Assembly: GCA_020636445.1 (NCBI GenBank)
Contig: JACJXV010000013.1
Span: forward strand, 18,280 to 82,279
Length of the DNA stretch: 64,000 bases
Direction of reading: 5' to 3'
Origin: Lewinellaceae bacterium
GTDB lineage: Bacteria; Bacteroidota; Bacteroidia; Chitinophagales; Saprospiraceae
Part shown: positions 28,227-36,990 of the stretch, piece after piece
How positions within the stretch are numbered: position 1 is the first letter of the stretch
Layout of the letters: every line of letters starts with the position of its first letter
The notes under the pieces: model-generated
What the model was told of the DNA's origin: nothing
Database searches by the model: none
The model's input: the letters and a program-made list of their open reading frames with translations, nothing else
Position numbers and translations under genes: made by a program

Positions 28227-28973
28227 ATGCCAAAAGAGGGTAACTTGGTATTTGATGTAGGGAACTCCCGGATAAAAGCCGGCTACCTGGTAGCGGGCAG
28301 TTTGCGGGAGACTTGGGTTTGGGATCAGTGGGATGAAAAAGATTTAGACCAACTGGTGACCAACCAAAACCCCGAAAACATCATCTTTTCCAGTGTGGGG
28401 TGGGAATTACCGAATACGATTGCCGAAAGTTGGCGGTTGAATCGGAACCTACTGGAGTTAACAGCGGAAACGCCACTGCCGATTCGGAATGCCTATCGCA
28501 CGCCGCAAACGCTGGGGCGGGACAGGCTGGCAGCTGTTGTAGGCGCTTTTGCCCTGTTCCCCGGAGAATACTGCCTGGTAGTGGATGCCGGTACCTGTAT
28601 CACTTTCGACTTCCTGGAAGGAGAAGGTGTTTACCGGGGGGGCAATATCGCTCCTGGTATTCGGATGCGTCTTCAGGCCATGCATACGTTTACGGCGCGA
28701 TTGCCTCAAGTGGCACCGGGTGACGTGGATGAATGGATTGGGTATTCTACGGAATCGGCCCTGCGCAACGGAGCGGTCCTCGGTGCAACATTGGAAATAA
28801 GAGGGTACGAACAGTGGGCAACGCAAGCTTACGGGAAGATTAACGTATTATTAACCGGTGGCGATGCGGAAATTTTGGCGAAAAACCTGAAAAGCAGGAT
28901 ATTTGTAAACCATAATTTAGTTCTGTTGGGACTGAATAAAATTCTAGACTATAATGTCGCGTCTTTGGAATAA
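28227..28973 (+). CDS. coaX: Type III pantothenate kinase
   Basis: 248 residues. It catalyses the first step of coenzyme A synthesis, phosphorylating pantothenate. Motifs in order are FDVGNSRIKAG (phosphate 1 loop), GRDRLAAVVGAF (pantothenate site), VVDAGTCITFDFL (phosphate 2) and GGNIAPGIRMRLQAMHTFTA, all as in CoaX. Its last 20 bases overlap the start of the outer-membrane protein gene, so translational coupling is likely. With that gene and the following TPR gene it forms an operon-like run. Confidence 0.95.
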   Translation: MPKEGNLVFDVGNSRIKAGYLVAGSLRETWVWDQWDEKDLDQLVTNQNPENIIFSSVGWELPNTIAESWRLNRNLLELTAETPLPIRNAYRTPQTLGRDRLAAVVGAFALFPGEYCLVVDAGTCITFDFLEGEGVYRGGNIAPGIRMRLQAMHTFTARLPQVAPGDVDEWIGYSTESALRNGAVLGATLEIRGYEQWATQAYGKINVLLTGGDAEILAKNLKSRIFVNHNLVLLGLNKILDYNVASLE

Positions 28974-30315
28974 AACGGTTTTGCTAATCCTGTTTGGGAT
29001 AATAGGGTGCAGTCTGGGAGACCTCAGCGGGCAGAGTTTCGCGCTGGTCCCTAAGAACAACTCTCCCTATTCTCGCTTCGGCCTGGGGGATTTTACCAAT
29101 CCCTATTTTGCCGCAGCAGGTGGAATGGGGGGTATTGGGGCAGCCTTTCACGATCCTTCGCACCTGAACCTGATTAATCCGGCGGCGTTAGGCTTCTTAC
29201 GTGTTACGGCTTTCGAAACAGGCCTGTATGCGCGTAATGCCAGTTTGACTGACGGCGAAAACTCCACGGGAGTGTGGAGTGGGAACCTGAGTTACATGGC
29301 ACTGGGTTTTCCCTTACGCAACCCGATTAACGAAGCCCTGGAAGAACAAGAACCCATTTTAGGCTGGGGGATGGCGTTTTCGCTGACTCCCTACACCCTG
29401 GTGGGCTATGATATAGAATCCGTACAAACGAGTCCGGATTATGGTCCGGCTACCAACCGGTTGAAAGGAACCGGAGGGACGTACCGGCTGGGCTGGACGA
29501 ATGGCTGGCGCTATAAAGGGATCTCTGTAGGTTTGGAAACGGGATACCTTTTTGGGAAAATCACCAATAACCGCTTACTGACACTGGACAGCCTGGCCGT
29601 TGCCTACGATACTCAGCTCCAGGATGAAATAAGCGTAAGTGGCTTGCAGATAAGACTCGGAACCCAGATCGCCATTGATTTTAACCGGGATAAAACCAGC
29701 ATTGATGCTGATCAGGATTATCAGCGCCTGACCTTCGGCGGTTTTGCCGGACTTGGTGGAAATATCAATACGAATACCAGTCGCTTCTATCGTCGTGATA
29801 TTTTTATCGACGTGGGGGTAGTGGATACGATCTTATTTGAGACCGACGTTCGGGAGAAAGGGAATATGCCGTTGCAGTGGGGCCTGGGAGTTTCTTATGA
29901 GCAGTTTAATAAATACCGGATTAGTGCAGAATACAATGCCGGACGGTGGTCGGGTTATACCAATGAAGCTAAACCCGAAAATTTGCTTGATAATTATTCA
30001 GTTCGCATTGGAGGAGAGTATATTCCGGATATTTTATCGTACAATCGCTATTGGCGGCGAGTACGCTACCGGGCAGGAGTGTTTTTTGGAACCGACCCGC
30101 GTAGCCTGAATGGTGAACAAATTGCAACTTCTGGTATTACCCTTGGTATGGGTCTGCCCATTATTTTACCACGTCAAACCCCATCGTTTTTGAATGTGGC
30201 AATAGAGGCGGGTAAATTTGGGATAGCCAATAGCATTCGCCAGAACTATGTTCAACTAACACTTGGATTCTCTTTAAACGACAATACTTGGTTTTACAAA
30301 CGCAAATTCAATTGA
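28954..30315 (+). CDS. Outer-membrane beta-barrel protein, uncharacterised
   Basis: 453 residues with a hydrophobic leader (1-26, ending GDLSGQ). The mature part is rich in Gly, aromatic residues and alternating hydrophobic strands (SRFGLGDF, GGMGGIGAAFHDPSHLNLIN, PAALGF), reminiscent of the FadL/OMPP1-like 'NPA' N-terminal hatch of Bacteroidota barrels, and it ends with the strand YVQLTLGFSLNDNTWFYKRK. Function is unknown. It overlaps coaX by 20 bases, and the next gene starts 2 bases after its stop, so these three genes are very likely one transcript. In other Bacteroidota a barrel of this type is often found beside coaX; that is recollection, not checked here. Confidence 0.82.
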   Translation: MSRLWNKTVLLILFGIIGCSLGDLSGQSFALVPKNNSPYSRFGLGDFTNPYFAAAGGMGGIGAAFHDPSHLNLINPAALGFLRVTAFETGLYARNASLTDGENSTGVWSGNLSYMALGFPLRNPINEALEEQEPILGWGMAFSLTPYTLVGYDIESVQTSPDYGPATNRLKGTGGTYRLGWTNGWRYKGISVGLETGYLFGKITNNRLLTLDSLAVAYDTQLQDEISVSGLQIRLGTQIAIDFNRDKTSIDADQDYQRLTFGGFAGLGGNINTNTSRFYRRDIFIDVGVVDTILFETDVREKGNMPLQWGLGVSYEQFNKYRISAEYNAGRWSGYTNEAKPENLLDNYSVRIGGEYIPDILSYNRYWRRVRYRAGVFFGTDPRSLNGEQIATSGITLGMGLPIILPRQTPSFLNVAIEAGKFGIANSIRQNYVQLTLGFSLNDNTWFYKRKFN

Positions 30316-30317
30316 TT

Positions 30318-31727
30318 ATGAAGGTATTACGCAATGTGGTGGTATTCACTGTGCTAACCGCGCTGGTTGCGCCGTCGCTGCGTGCGCAGTGCACCAGTTG
30401 GGTAGGCACTCCCGATGAGATGGCAGCAAAAGAAGCCCACGTACTTTATCGGGGGATCGTCAAAGGTAAAAGTGCCGCAGAATTGGCTAAGATTGACGAT
30501 ATGAACTTCAATTTAGCCTTCGATAATTGGAAAAGAGCCTATGCCATGGCTCCTGCAGCAGATGGGCAGCGTTCCTCGCACTTCAGTGATGGGGTAGAGC
30601 TATACAAAGCCCTGAAGGAGCGGACGACGGACGATGCCAAAAAGGCAGAGTACGACGAAATGATTCTGAAGCTCTATGACCAGATGATCGAGTGCTATCC
30701 GAATGAAAAAGCTTTTGGCCTCGGCCGTAAGGCATTTGACATGTTCTACATGCCTGCTTATGGCTATCGCCCGGCTACGGCGAAAGCGATGAAGGAAGCC
30801 CTTGAAAAAGGCGGCAACGATGTGGAATATATCATTTTAGAACCACTGGGCATGGTGGTCAAGTATTTGTTCCAGAATGGTGAAATTACCCAGGAAGAGG
30901 CTCGTAATCTTATAGAAAAAGCGCAGGAATTGGCAGATTACAATATCTCCAACAACGAGCGCTACGGACAGTACTACGAGGCTGCGTATGCCCGTATGGA
31001 AGTACCCCTTCAGGAAGTAGAAAGCGACATCTTTGATTGCGAATACTTCAAAACAAAATTGTTGCCTACCTACCAGGAAAACCCAGAAGACCTGGAAATT
31101 ATCCGGTATGTATATAACAAGCTTAAACTGCAGGGTTGTGGTGAAGATGACGCTATCATGCTTGAGCTAAAAACCAAGTATGAGTCGATGGCTTCAGAGC
31201 TGAATGCTCAGATGCAGGAAGAATTCCTGGCTAACAACCCAGGTGTAGCTGCTCGCCGCTTGTATGAAGACGGTAAATACAGTGAGGCGATCAAGAAATA
31301 CATGGAAGCCATTGACCAGGAATCAGATAATAGTAAAAAGGCAGAATATTACCTGGGTGTTGCTTCCATCCAATACCGGCAATTAAAAGCTTACTCAGCA
31401 GCACGGGAAAATGCCCGTAAAGCTGCGAGCTTGCGGTCGGGCTGGGGTCGTCCTTATATGCTGATTGGCGATATGTATGCAGCCACTAGCCGCAACTGTG
31501 GGAGCGACGGATATACTCGTGGACTGGCTGTTTTGGCCGCGATCGAGAAATATTCTTATGCTCGCTCTATCGACGACGAGGTTTCTAGTGAAGCTGGCCG
31601 CAAAATCGGTCTTTACAATGCGTCTATCCCACCCAAGGATGAGGCCCACATGCGTGGGATGACTGCCGGTACGAAGGTATCCACTGGATGCTGGATTGGT
31701 GAAACAGTTACCCTGCGCTATAACTAA
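30318..31727 (+). CDS. Exported TPR protein, paralogue A
   Basis: 469 residues from ATG 30318 (MKVLRNVVVFTVLTALVAPS, a signal peptide); the frame opens at 30288 inside the previous gene. The mature protein is helical with TPR-like repeats, clearest at about 305-390 (AARRLYEDGKYSEAIKKYME, then AEYYLGVASIQYRQLKAYSA). It shares with the gene at 32024 the segments PAADGQR, LYDQxxECYP, WGxPYxxIGxMYA and the C-terminal GCWIxE, including conserved Cys residues, so the two arose by tandem duplication. It is probably a periplasmic scaffold or surface-associated protein; partner unknown. A strong terminator follows. Confidence 0.85.
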   Translation: MKVLRNVVVFTVLTALVAPSLRAQCTSWVGTPDEMAAKEAHVLYRGIVKGKSAAELAKIDDMNFNLAFDNWKRAYAMAPAADGQRSSHFSDGVELYKALKERTTDDAKKAEYDEMILKLYDQMIECYPNEKAFGLGRKAFDMFYMPAYGYRPATAKAMKEALEKGGNDVEYIILEPLGMVVKYLFQNGEITQEEARNLIEKAQELADYNISNNERYGQYYEAAYARMEVPLQEVESDIFDCEYFKTKLLPTYQENPEDLEIIRYVYNKLKLQGCGEDDAIMLELKTKYESMASELNAQMQEEFLANNPGVAARRLYEDGKYSEAIKKYMEAIDQESDNSKKAEYYLGVASIQYRQLKAYSAARENARKAASLRSGWGRPYMLIGDMYAATSRNCGSDGYTRGLAVLAAIEKYSYARSIDDEVSSEAGRKIGLYNASIPPKDEAHMRGMTAGTKVSTGCWIGETVTLRYN

Positions 31728-31757
31728 AAGCATGATTCGGTTCTCCGAATAAGAAAA

Positions 31758-31792
31758 CAGGGGGCTGTACTCAGTGGGAGTGCAGCCCCCTG
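31758..31792 (+). terminator. Strong hairpin ending the coaX-OMP-TPR run
   Basis: A 15-bp stem: CAGGGGGCTGTACTC (31758-31772) pairs with GAGTGCAGCCCCCTG (31778-31792) with one G-T pair and loop AGTGG. Only a weak T-tract (CTATTTGG) follows, but stem stability and position 30 bases after the stop favour a terminator. Confidence 0.75.
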
Positions 31793-31843
31793 CTATTTGG
31801 TCGAATCATCCGAACGGCTTATTTTTGAGATCATCATTCATTT

Positions 31844-32005
31844 AGAGTTTGTTCAAATTTTCATGGTTGTGCGAAAGAGAGCAAATTTTATGCTGAACAA
31901 GGCGAAAAATGCAGGCGATGCCAAAGCATCGGTGAGGCTTTTCAACGTAGTTCAGGATTAAAGTTGCCTCTTGCAGCCAAGTGATGGAATTTTGAACAAG
32001 TTCTT
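31844..32005. repeat. Foldback (MITE-like) element
   Basis: About 162 bases that fold on themselves almost end to end. The ends AGTTTGTTCAAATTTTCATG and, reversed, AACTTGTTCAAAATTCCATC match; inside, AGAGCAAATTTTATGCTGAAC aligns with the reverse of GTTCAGGATTAAAGTTGCCTCT, and the tip is GATGC-CAAA-GCATC (31917-31930). It lies between the two TPR paralogues and has no coding frame. Its ends differ from those of the elements at 19098 and 57528. Confidence 0.75.
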
Positions 32006-32023
32006 ACTTAATTTTTGCCGATA

Positions 32024-33448
32024 ATGTGGAAGTTGCTCTATTTCCCCTTTCTTGTAGTATGGATGTTAGGTGGCGATAATTCCCCAATTGCTGCGCCGCA
32101 GGAGAAAACTTTACTTTCCCCGGAGGCACTTCCGTTGTCTACTGTTAATCCTGGTAACTGCGCCACCTTTGATGACGCTCCCGCTCCGATGGAAGCTAAG
32201 CGCAATTTTGTACTCTACCGCGATTTTCTGAAAGCAGAAGACTGGGATCTGGCGTATGATTATTGGCAAAAAGTATATGCTACTTCCCCGGCCGCCGATG
32301 GGCAGCGCAATACGGTTTATGCGGATGGGATTAAATTTTATGAACGCTTTATATCGTTAAGCCAGGATTCACTGGAAAAGGAACAGTACATCGATAAGAT
32401 TTTTGCCCTCTATGACCAAATTTCAGAATGCTACCCGGAAGGGGGCTATGTACCTGCCCGCAAAGGATTCGATTTATATTATACCTACCCCGGACGGGCG
32501 ACAAAAGAAGAAATATTTGCCTTGTTCAAGCAGGCGATCGATATCGATGGGTTAAAGACGGCGGATTTTGTGATCAATCCCTTTACTTCATTGCTGATTG
32601 ATTTGTATTTCGAGCAGAAGGTCTCGCTGGAGGAGGCCCAAAAATACCAGCAGCTGATACGGGATATCATTGCCAAGGGATTAGCGAATTGCAACGGGGT
32701 GGCCTGCACCCGATGGGAGGTAGTAGCTTCTTACGCCCCGGAGCGTCTGGAAGCTTTTGAAGTCGTCAAAGGATTTTACTCCTGCGATTACTACATGGAT
32801 AAATATTATCCTGAATTTTTGGAAGCCAATGGTGATTGTGATGTGATCCGGGAAGTATACAGCCGCTTGAAATTTGGCGGATGTGATGAGGCACAGGAAA
32901 AATTTCGGGCGTTAATTGAAGTGGGTAATGCTCAATGTGCCCCGGAAAAAGGGCCCGCAGAAATTGCTTACAATTGCCTGCGTGACGCCGATTATCAATG
33001 CGCTATCGATGGTTTTCAAAAGGCTGCCGATGAGGCAACTGATGCCGAGAAAAAAGCCCAGTTTCTCCTGCTAATCGGGAAAATTTACTACGCACATTTG
33101 AAGAATTTCCCCCGCGCAAGGCAATATGCCCTGCAGGCCGCCGCGGTGCGTCCGAACTGGGGCGAACCCTATATAATGATCGGGCGGATGTACGCTTCAA
33201 GCGGTCCCCTGTGTGGCCCTGGCCGGGGTTGGGACAGCCAAATCGTCGTCTGGCCGGCGCTGGATATGTGGGTGAAGGCGCGTAGCGTTGACCCCGCGGC
33301 AGCAGCAGAGGCTAATAAGTGGATTTCCCGGTATGCGCAATACATGCCTTCCAAGGAAGATATTTTTCAGCGCAGTCTCAAGGAAGGAGAGCGATTCTAC
33401 GTAGGCTGCTGGATCCAGGAAAATACCATCATTCGGGCTGCCAATTAA
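32024..33448 (+). CDS. Exported TPR protein, paralogue B
   Basis: 474 residues from ATG 32024 (MWKLLYFPFLVVWMLGG, hydrophobic leader); an in-frame TTG lies 9 bases upstream. It parallels the protein at 30318 along its length: TSPAADGQR, LYDQISECYP, NWGEPYIMIGRMYASSGPLCG and the final YVGCWIQENTIIRAAN. A TPR-like unit is visible at about 310-370 (AYNCLRDADYQCAIDGFQKA). It has additional Cys residues (NCNGVAC, SCDYY, GDCDV), so disulfides are likely outside the cytoplasm. Function unknown; the separating terminator and foldback element mean it is likely transcribed apart from its paralogue. Confidence 0.85.
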   Translation: MWKLLYFPFLVVWMLGGDNSPIAAPQEKTLLSPEALPLSTVNPGNCATFDDAPAPMEAKRNFVLYRDFLKAEDWDLAYDYWQKVYATSPAADGQRNTVYADGIKFYERFISLSQDSLEKEQYIDKIFALYDQISECYPEGGYVPARKGFDLYYTYPGRATKEEIFALFKQAIDIDGLKTADFVINPFTSLLIDLYFEQKVSLEEAQKYQQLIRDIIAKGLANCNGVACTRWEVVASYAPERLEAFEVVKGFYSCDYYMDKYYPEFLEANGDCDVIREVYSRLKFGGCDEAQEKFRALIEVGNAQCAPEKGPAEIAYNCLRDADYQCAIDGFQKAADEATDAEKKAQFLLLIGKIYYAHLKNFPRARQYALQAAAVRPNWGEPYIMIGRMYASSGPLCGPGRGWDSQIVVWPALDMWVKARSVDPAAAAEANKWISRYAQYMPSKEDIFQRSLKEGERFYVGCWIQENTIIRAAN

Positions 33449-33512
33449 GGGAAAGGGGCCTTTAGAAATTAGAAATTGGAAATTAGGGCTGTAAAGAAAA
33501 ATATTTACTCTG

Positions 33513-33578
33513 TTATCGGGAGTCTTTCGACTCCCGATAAGGCCTGGAACCTAACGATCTTCAGATCGGTTTTCTAGG
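33513..33578. repeat. Two adjacent intergenic hairpins
   Basis: TTATCGGGAGTC (33513-33524) pairs perfectly with GACTCCCGATAA (33529-33540), loop TTTC. Just after it, ACCTA...TAGGT encloses CGATCTTCAGATCG. The second shares the ATCTTCAGAT core with the double-hairpin elements. They lie between convergent genes (TPR paralogue B and upp), so a bidirectional terminator role is possible. Confidence 0.6.
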
Positions 33579-33680
33579 TGCATTGCCTCCTGTTTCCCGA
33601 TAGTCGAACTGTGCTGAAATTCGAATGATTCATAAAGAGCCGCGTTTTCCCATATTTGTGCATGGTCAAAAAGTTGCGGA

Positions 33681-34331
33681 TTAATCCTGCAGTTTTTCGC
33701 CAAAACTCAGATCCCCGGCATCGCCAAGGCCAGGAACGATGTAGGATTTGGCGGTGAGTTCTTCATCGAGGGCGCCAATCCAGTAGTCGGCCTGAGGGAA
33801 ATTGCGTTCGAGGTATTCCAACCCGGGAACCGCAGCAATGGCTGTTACGAAGATCAGTTTCCGGGGTTTGCCATAGCGTTGAAGTTCCTGGGCGGCAATA
33901 ACCATCGATGCTCCGGAAGCGAGCATCGGGTCGGCAAGAATCAGTATTTTATCGGTTAAGTCAGGACAGGAAACATACTCCAGGTTTATCTCGAAAGTCC
34001 CGTCTTTATGATGCTTACGGTAAGCAGAAATGAATGCATTCTCAGCATCGTCAAAAACCTGGAGCATGCCTTGGTGAAGGGGCAGGCCCGCACGCAGGAT
34101 AGTGCCGAGGACAATGGGTGTCTGGGGTAATTGGCAAGTGGCAATCCCCAACGGCGTTTCTATCTCAACAGGCTCGTAAGGGATCGTTTTACTAATCTCA
34201 AAAGCCAGCATCATTCCCAGGCGTTCCATATTGTGGCGAAACCGCAGGCGATCATGCTGCTGGTGAATATTTCGCATCTGAGCAATGTAGCGACTTGCGA
34301 TCGAGTTAGTATGGCTGAGGATGGTGGTCAT
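33681..34331 (-). CDS. upp: Uracil phosphoribosyltransferase
   Basis: 216 residues. It converts uracil and PRPP to UMP in pyrimidine salvage. The PRPP loop ILADPMLASGASMVIAAQEL, the early RAGLPLHQGML segment and the C-terminal uracil-binding YIVPGLGDAGDLSFG are all present and identify the Upp family rather than PyrR. Length is normal (about 210). It is downstream of the deacetylase-like gene on the same strand, 80 bases away, with no clear sign of coupling. Confidence 0.96.
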   Translation of the reverse strand: MTTILSHTNSIASRYIAQMRNIHQQHDRLRFRHNMERLGMMLAFEISKTIPYEPVEIETPLGIATCQLPQTPIVLGTILRAGLPLHQGMLQVFDDAENAFISAYRKHHKDGTFEINLEYVSCPDLTDKILILADPMLASGASMVIAAQELQRYGKPRKLIFVTAIAAVPGLEYLERNFPQADYWIGALDEELTAKSYIVPGLGDAGDLSFGEKLQD

Positions 34332-34411
34332 GAAAAAGGATTGTATTGACTCACTAAAGATAAAAAAAAGCTGTTAGCTGAAAGGCATTCGAGATTCCGG
34401 ATTCCCCTAAA

Positions 34412-35749
34412 CTATTCGTCCCCAGATTTTGCTTCCTGCTCAGGGTGAGACTCTCGTTTCATTAAAGCTTCGTAAACGGTAACCCAGGAGTCCCATCCTT
34501 CAAACTGGGCTAGTGAACTGTTATGCCAGAGTGTGCAGAAAGTTCCGCCACTATGCCGACAACTATCTGCTAGGGTTTGTAATCGCTGATCGGCCTCGGC
34601 AGGTGTGAGTTGAAGGTATTTGCGCAGGGTTACATCCATGGCCTGAAAAGGGGTGAGCAGCAACTCGGTAGTGCATTCATTTTCCAGGTCATACCAGGGA
34701 AACGATCGGCAGGTACCGGCCCGAAAGCCCGTATCATCGGCAAAGCCCAGACTGAAATCGTGACGGATGCCAGCTGCTAATAGTGCGCGGTAGGTTTGCG
34801 GAAAACGCAGAATCAAAAAATGCTGGCGGCTACGGGCGACTGGCGCTTTGATAATGGCTGCCAGGGTATCCCGTTCCTGATTGAGCCGCCAGGGGTGTCG
34901 GTTACTGGCAAAGGAAGGGTGCAGGCCTCCCGGGTGGGTAGCCAGGAGCCGTTGAACGAGTTGTCGAAATGCGGGCCGATTGGGGGAAATACCCCGGTCA
35001 TGGCGCCCCCGGCCACCAACCAGGAAGAAAAAATAGGCTGGCAGGGCACATTGCCGGTGACGCTCCAGGAGCCAGTCATACGTATCATAAGGGTCGCGGC
35101 GGAGACCCCTCAAAACGGAAAACCGCAGCGGGATACGCTTCCAATGCCCTTTGATGAAGTCCCGGCCCAGGGCCGGTAATTGCCGACCCCAGGAACGTTC
35201 GCGGAAGGCCCAGGCCAGGTCGATATCATAAGTTGGAAAAAACTGGTAGCCGGGGGGCTTTATAGACAGGGCTGGGAAGCATCGCTTTAGTTCCGCCAAA
35301 AGGGTATTTGCCCATTCGTCGACCCATGGCCGTTGCAGGAGGCCCTGTTGGGCTGCCCAACTTCCACTGGCCGGGAAGCGCCCCCATTGATCAGGTGTAA
35401 AGGGCAAATACTCCTCATAGCGGCTGAGATGGAAGAAAAATTGAGCAAGGATATCATTGTCGTAAACACAGCTCTGGGGCGTTTGCACGGCGGATATTGT
35501 TGTAGCCAGTATACTGGGAGCCGGTCTGGCAATTGGCCTGACGGCAAGAAATCCACCGGCCGGGATAATGACTCCGCAAGCATTTGGTGGGGGCGTTTGG
35601 CAGTACCACAGGGTAGGGCCGGAAGTCCTGTTTAAATCGGCGGGAGGAGGACTTATTCGATACGGGAGGGGATACCAATAATCGAATAACACCGCTAATA
35701 CATAGCGAAGGCGGGGGCTATCCTGATCAGTATAAACGCATAATTCCAT
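34412..35749 (-). CDS. Polysaccharide deacetylase-like protein
   Basis: 445 residues, no signal peptide. The segment FFPTYDIDLAWAFRER at about 170 has the Asp-rich metal-site motif (YDID) of carbohydrate esterase 4-like NodB folds; HPSFASNR (about 280) and FADDTGFRAGTCRSFPWYDL (about 335-355) match the second half of Bacteroidota proteins of this group (with an N-terminal DUF7033-type region). It may act on a cell-surface polysaccharide, but catalysis is inferred only from these motifs. The sequence CTAAGGTA at 35755-35762 (TACCTTAG on the coding strand, with TTG 19 bases upstream) may be a promoter very close to the start codon, which would give an almost leaderless transcript. Confidence 0.75.
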   Translation of the reverse strand: MELCVYTDQDSPRLRYVLAVLFDYWYPLPYRISPPPADLNRTSGPTLWYCQTPPPNACGVIIPAGGFLAVRPIARPAPSILATTISAVQTPQSCVYDNDILAQFFFHLSRYEEYLPFTPDQWGRFPASGSWAAQQGLLQRPWVDEWANTLLAELKRCFPALSIKPPGYQFFPTYDIDLAWAFRERSWGRQLPALGRDFIKGHWKRIPLRFSVLRGLRRDPYDTYDWLLERHRQCALPAYFFFLVGGRGRHDRGISPNRPAFRQLVQRLLATHPGGLHPSFASNRHPWRLNQERDTLAAIIKAPVARSRQHFLILRFPQTYRALLAAGIRHDFSLGFADDTGFRAGTCRSFPWYDLENECTTELLLTPFQAMDVTLRKYLQLTPAEADQRLQTLADSCRHSGGTFCTLWHNSSLAQFEGWDSWVTVYEALMKRESHPEQEAKSGDE

Positions 35750-36105
35750 TGCTGCTAAGGTACCAAAAAGGAAGTGGTAACCAAGGTGTTGTCTCGTCTT
35801 TCGATACAGGGTAAATCCTAAACACGCTCTTAACCCTCTGAGAGAAGTTTGGATGACTACCTGGCGTCAGGATATTGTTGGTTCGCAGTGGTTTGACTAC
35901 TCTCAGACCAATCATGGGGTGTAGTGCCTGAACCCTTTAATCATAGGGATATATGCTATGTCGCGGACAAAAACGAGAAGAACAAGAGCTAGGGTGGTAT
36001 TTCTCGTTGTGTTTTAGTAAATTGACTGAACAAAACCTGGAGGGCATTGTCTTGCTTTTGATGCCTTTTTCAATTCCTATTTTTTTACGCTCAAGCGCCT
36101 GCAGC
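35750..36105. other. Divergent intergenic region
   Basis: The 356 bases between divergent genes contain no credible gene. The frame upstream of ATG 36106 stays open from 35953, but its residues look random until the signal peptide. No repeat of the families seen elsewhere is present. Confidence 0.4.
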
Positions 36106-36921
36106 ATGAAGTATTGGAGACTATTTCTAGGGGTACTCATCGGAATACTGCCGATGGCCGTCCAGGCCCAGCAAACCCTGGCCTTGGGTCAGAATAATTA
36201 TGATAATCGAAAGGGTATTATCTACGATAAAGAGGTGTCCGTGGATTTCAGGATACACACTAATGGCATGTCCCTTGGGATGAACTTTGGTCAGATCAAA
36301 ACGTATTACCGGACGCGCTATTTTCACATTGACTTCGGCGAATTGCGCAATTCGAGGGAAACCCGCCAGAATAAAAACATCCAGGCCGGAGGGCCCAATG
36401 GTAGTTTCCGTTCCTTTGTCTATGGCAAACAAAACAATTTTTATGCCTTGCGCGGAGGGCTTGGGGAAAAGGTATACTTATCCGAAAAAGGTCGCCGTAA
36501 GGGGTTGGCAGTCGGTATTTCTTATGAAGCCGGACCCACCCTGGGCCTATTGAAACCCTACTACCTCATCCTACGCAATGTTTCCGAAAACCCTTCTCCC
36601 TTTACAACTTTTCGCAGTGAAAAATTCACCTCGACTAATGAAGCTCGCTTTCTGGACATCAACAGTATTTTTGGTGCTGACAGCTTTACCCGGGGTTTTG
36701 GCGAAATTGGCATAGTACCCGGTGCACATGCTAAGTTTGCAATGCACTTTGATTGGGGGGCGTTTGACGAGTTTGTTAAAGCATTTGAGGTAGGTCTAAT
36801 GGCCGACTTCTATTTCCGCAGTGTTCCAATTATGGTCGAGAGTGACTTGATAAAGGATTCCGGAAACTCCCCGGTGTTCATCAATCTTTTTCTAAATTTG
36901 CAGCTTGGAAAGCGCTCCTAA
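36106..36921 (+). CDS. Predicted outer-membrane or exported beta protein
   Basis: 271 residues from ATG 36106 (MKYWRLFLGVLIGILPMAVQAQ, signal peptide with AQA-type cleavage). The mature protein is beta-rich (VSVDFRIHTNGMSLGMNFGQ, FHIDFGELRNSRE, NNFYALRGGLGEKVYL) and ends NLFLNLQLGKRS. This strand pattern suggests an 8-10 strand barrel. I do not recognise a named family, although proteins with the RxxNNFYxLR motif are frequent in Bacteroidota. It lies 69 bases before lipA on the same strand. Confidence 0.8.
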   Translation: MKYWRLFLGVLIGILPMAVQAQQTLALGQNNYDNRKGIIYDKEVSVDFRIHTNGMSLGMNFGQIKTYYRTRYFHIDFGELRNSRETRQNKNIQAGGPNGSFRSFVYGKQNNFYALRGGLGEKVYLSEKGRRKGLAVGISYEAGPTLGLLKPYYLILRNVSENPSPFTTFRSEKFTSTNEARFLDINSIFGADSFTRGFGEIGIVPGAHAKFAMHFDWGAFDEFVKAFEVGLMADFYFRSVPIMVESDLIKDSGNSPVFINLFLNLQLGKRS

Positions 36922-36990
36922 CCTCCCTTGGCAGAACAATTGGGTGGGAAATACTGTATTATGGAGGTGCTGAATAAACGGAGATAATCT

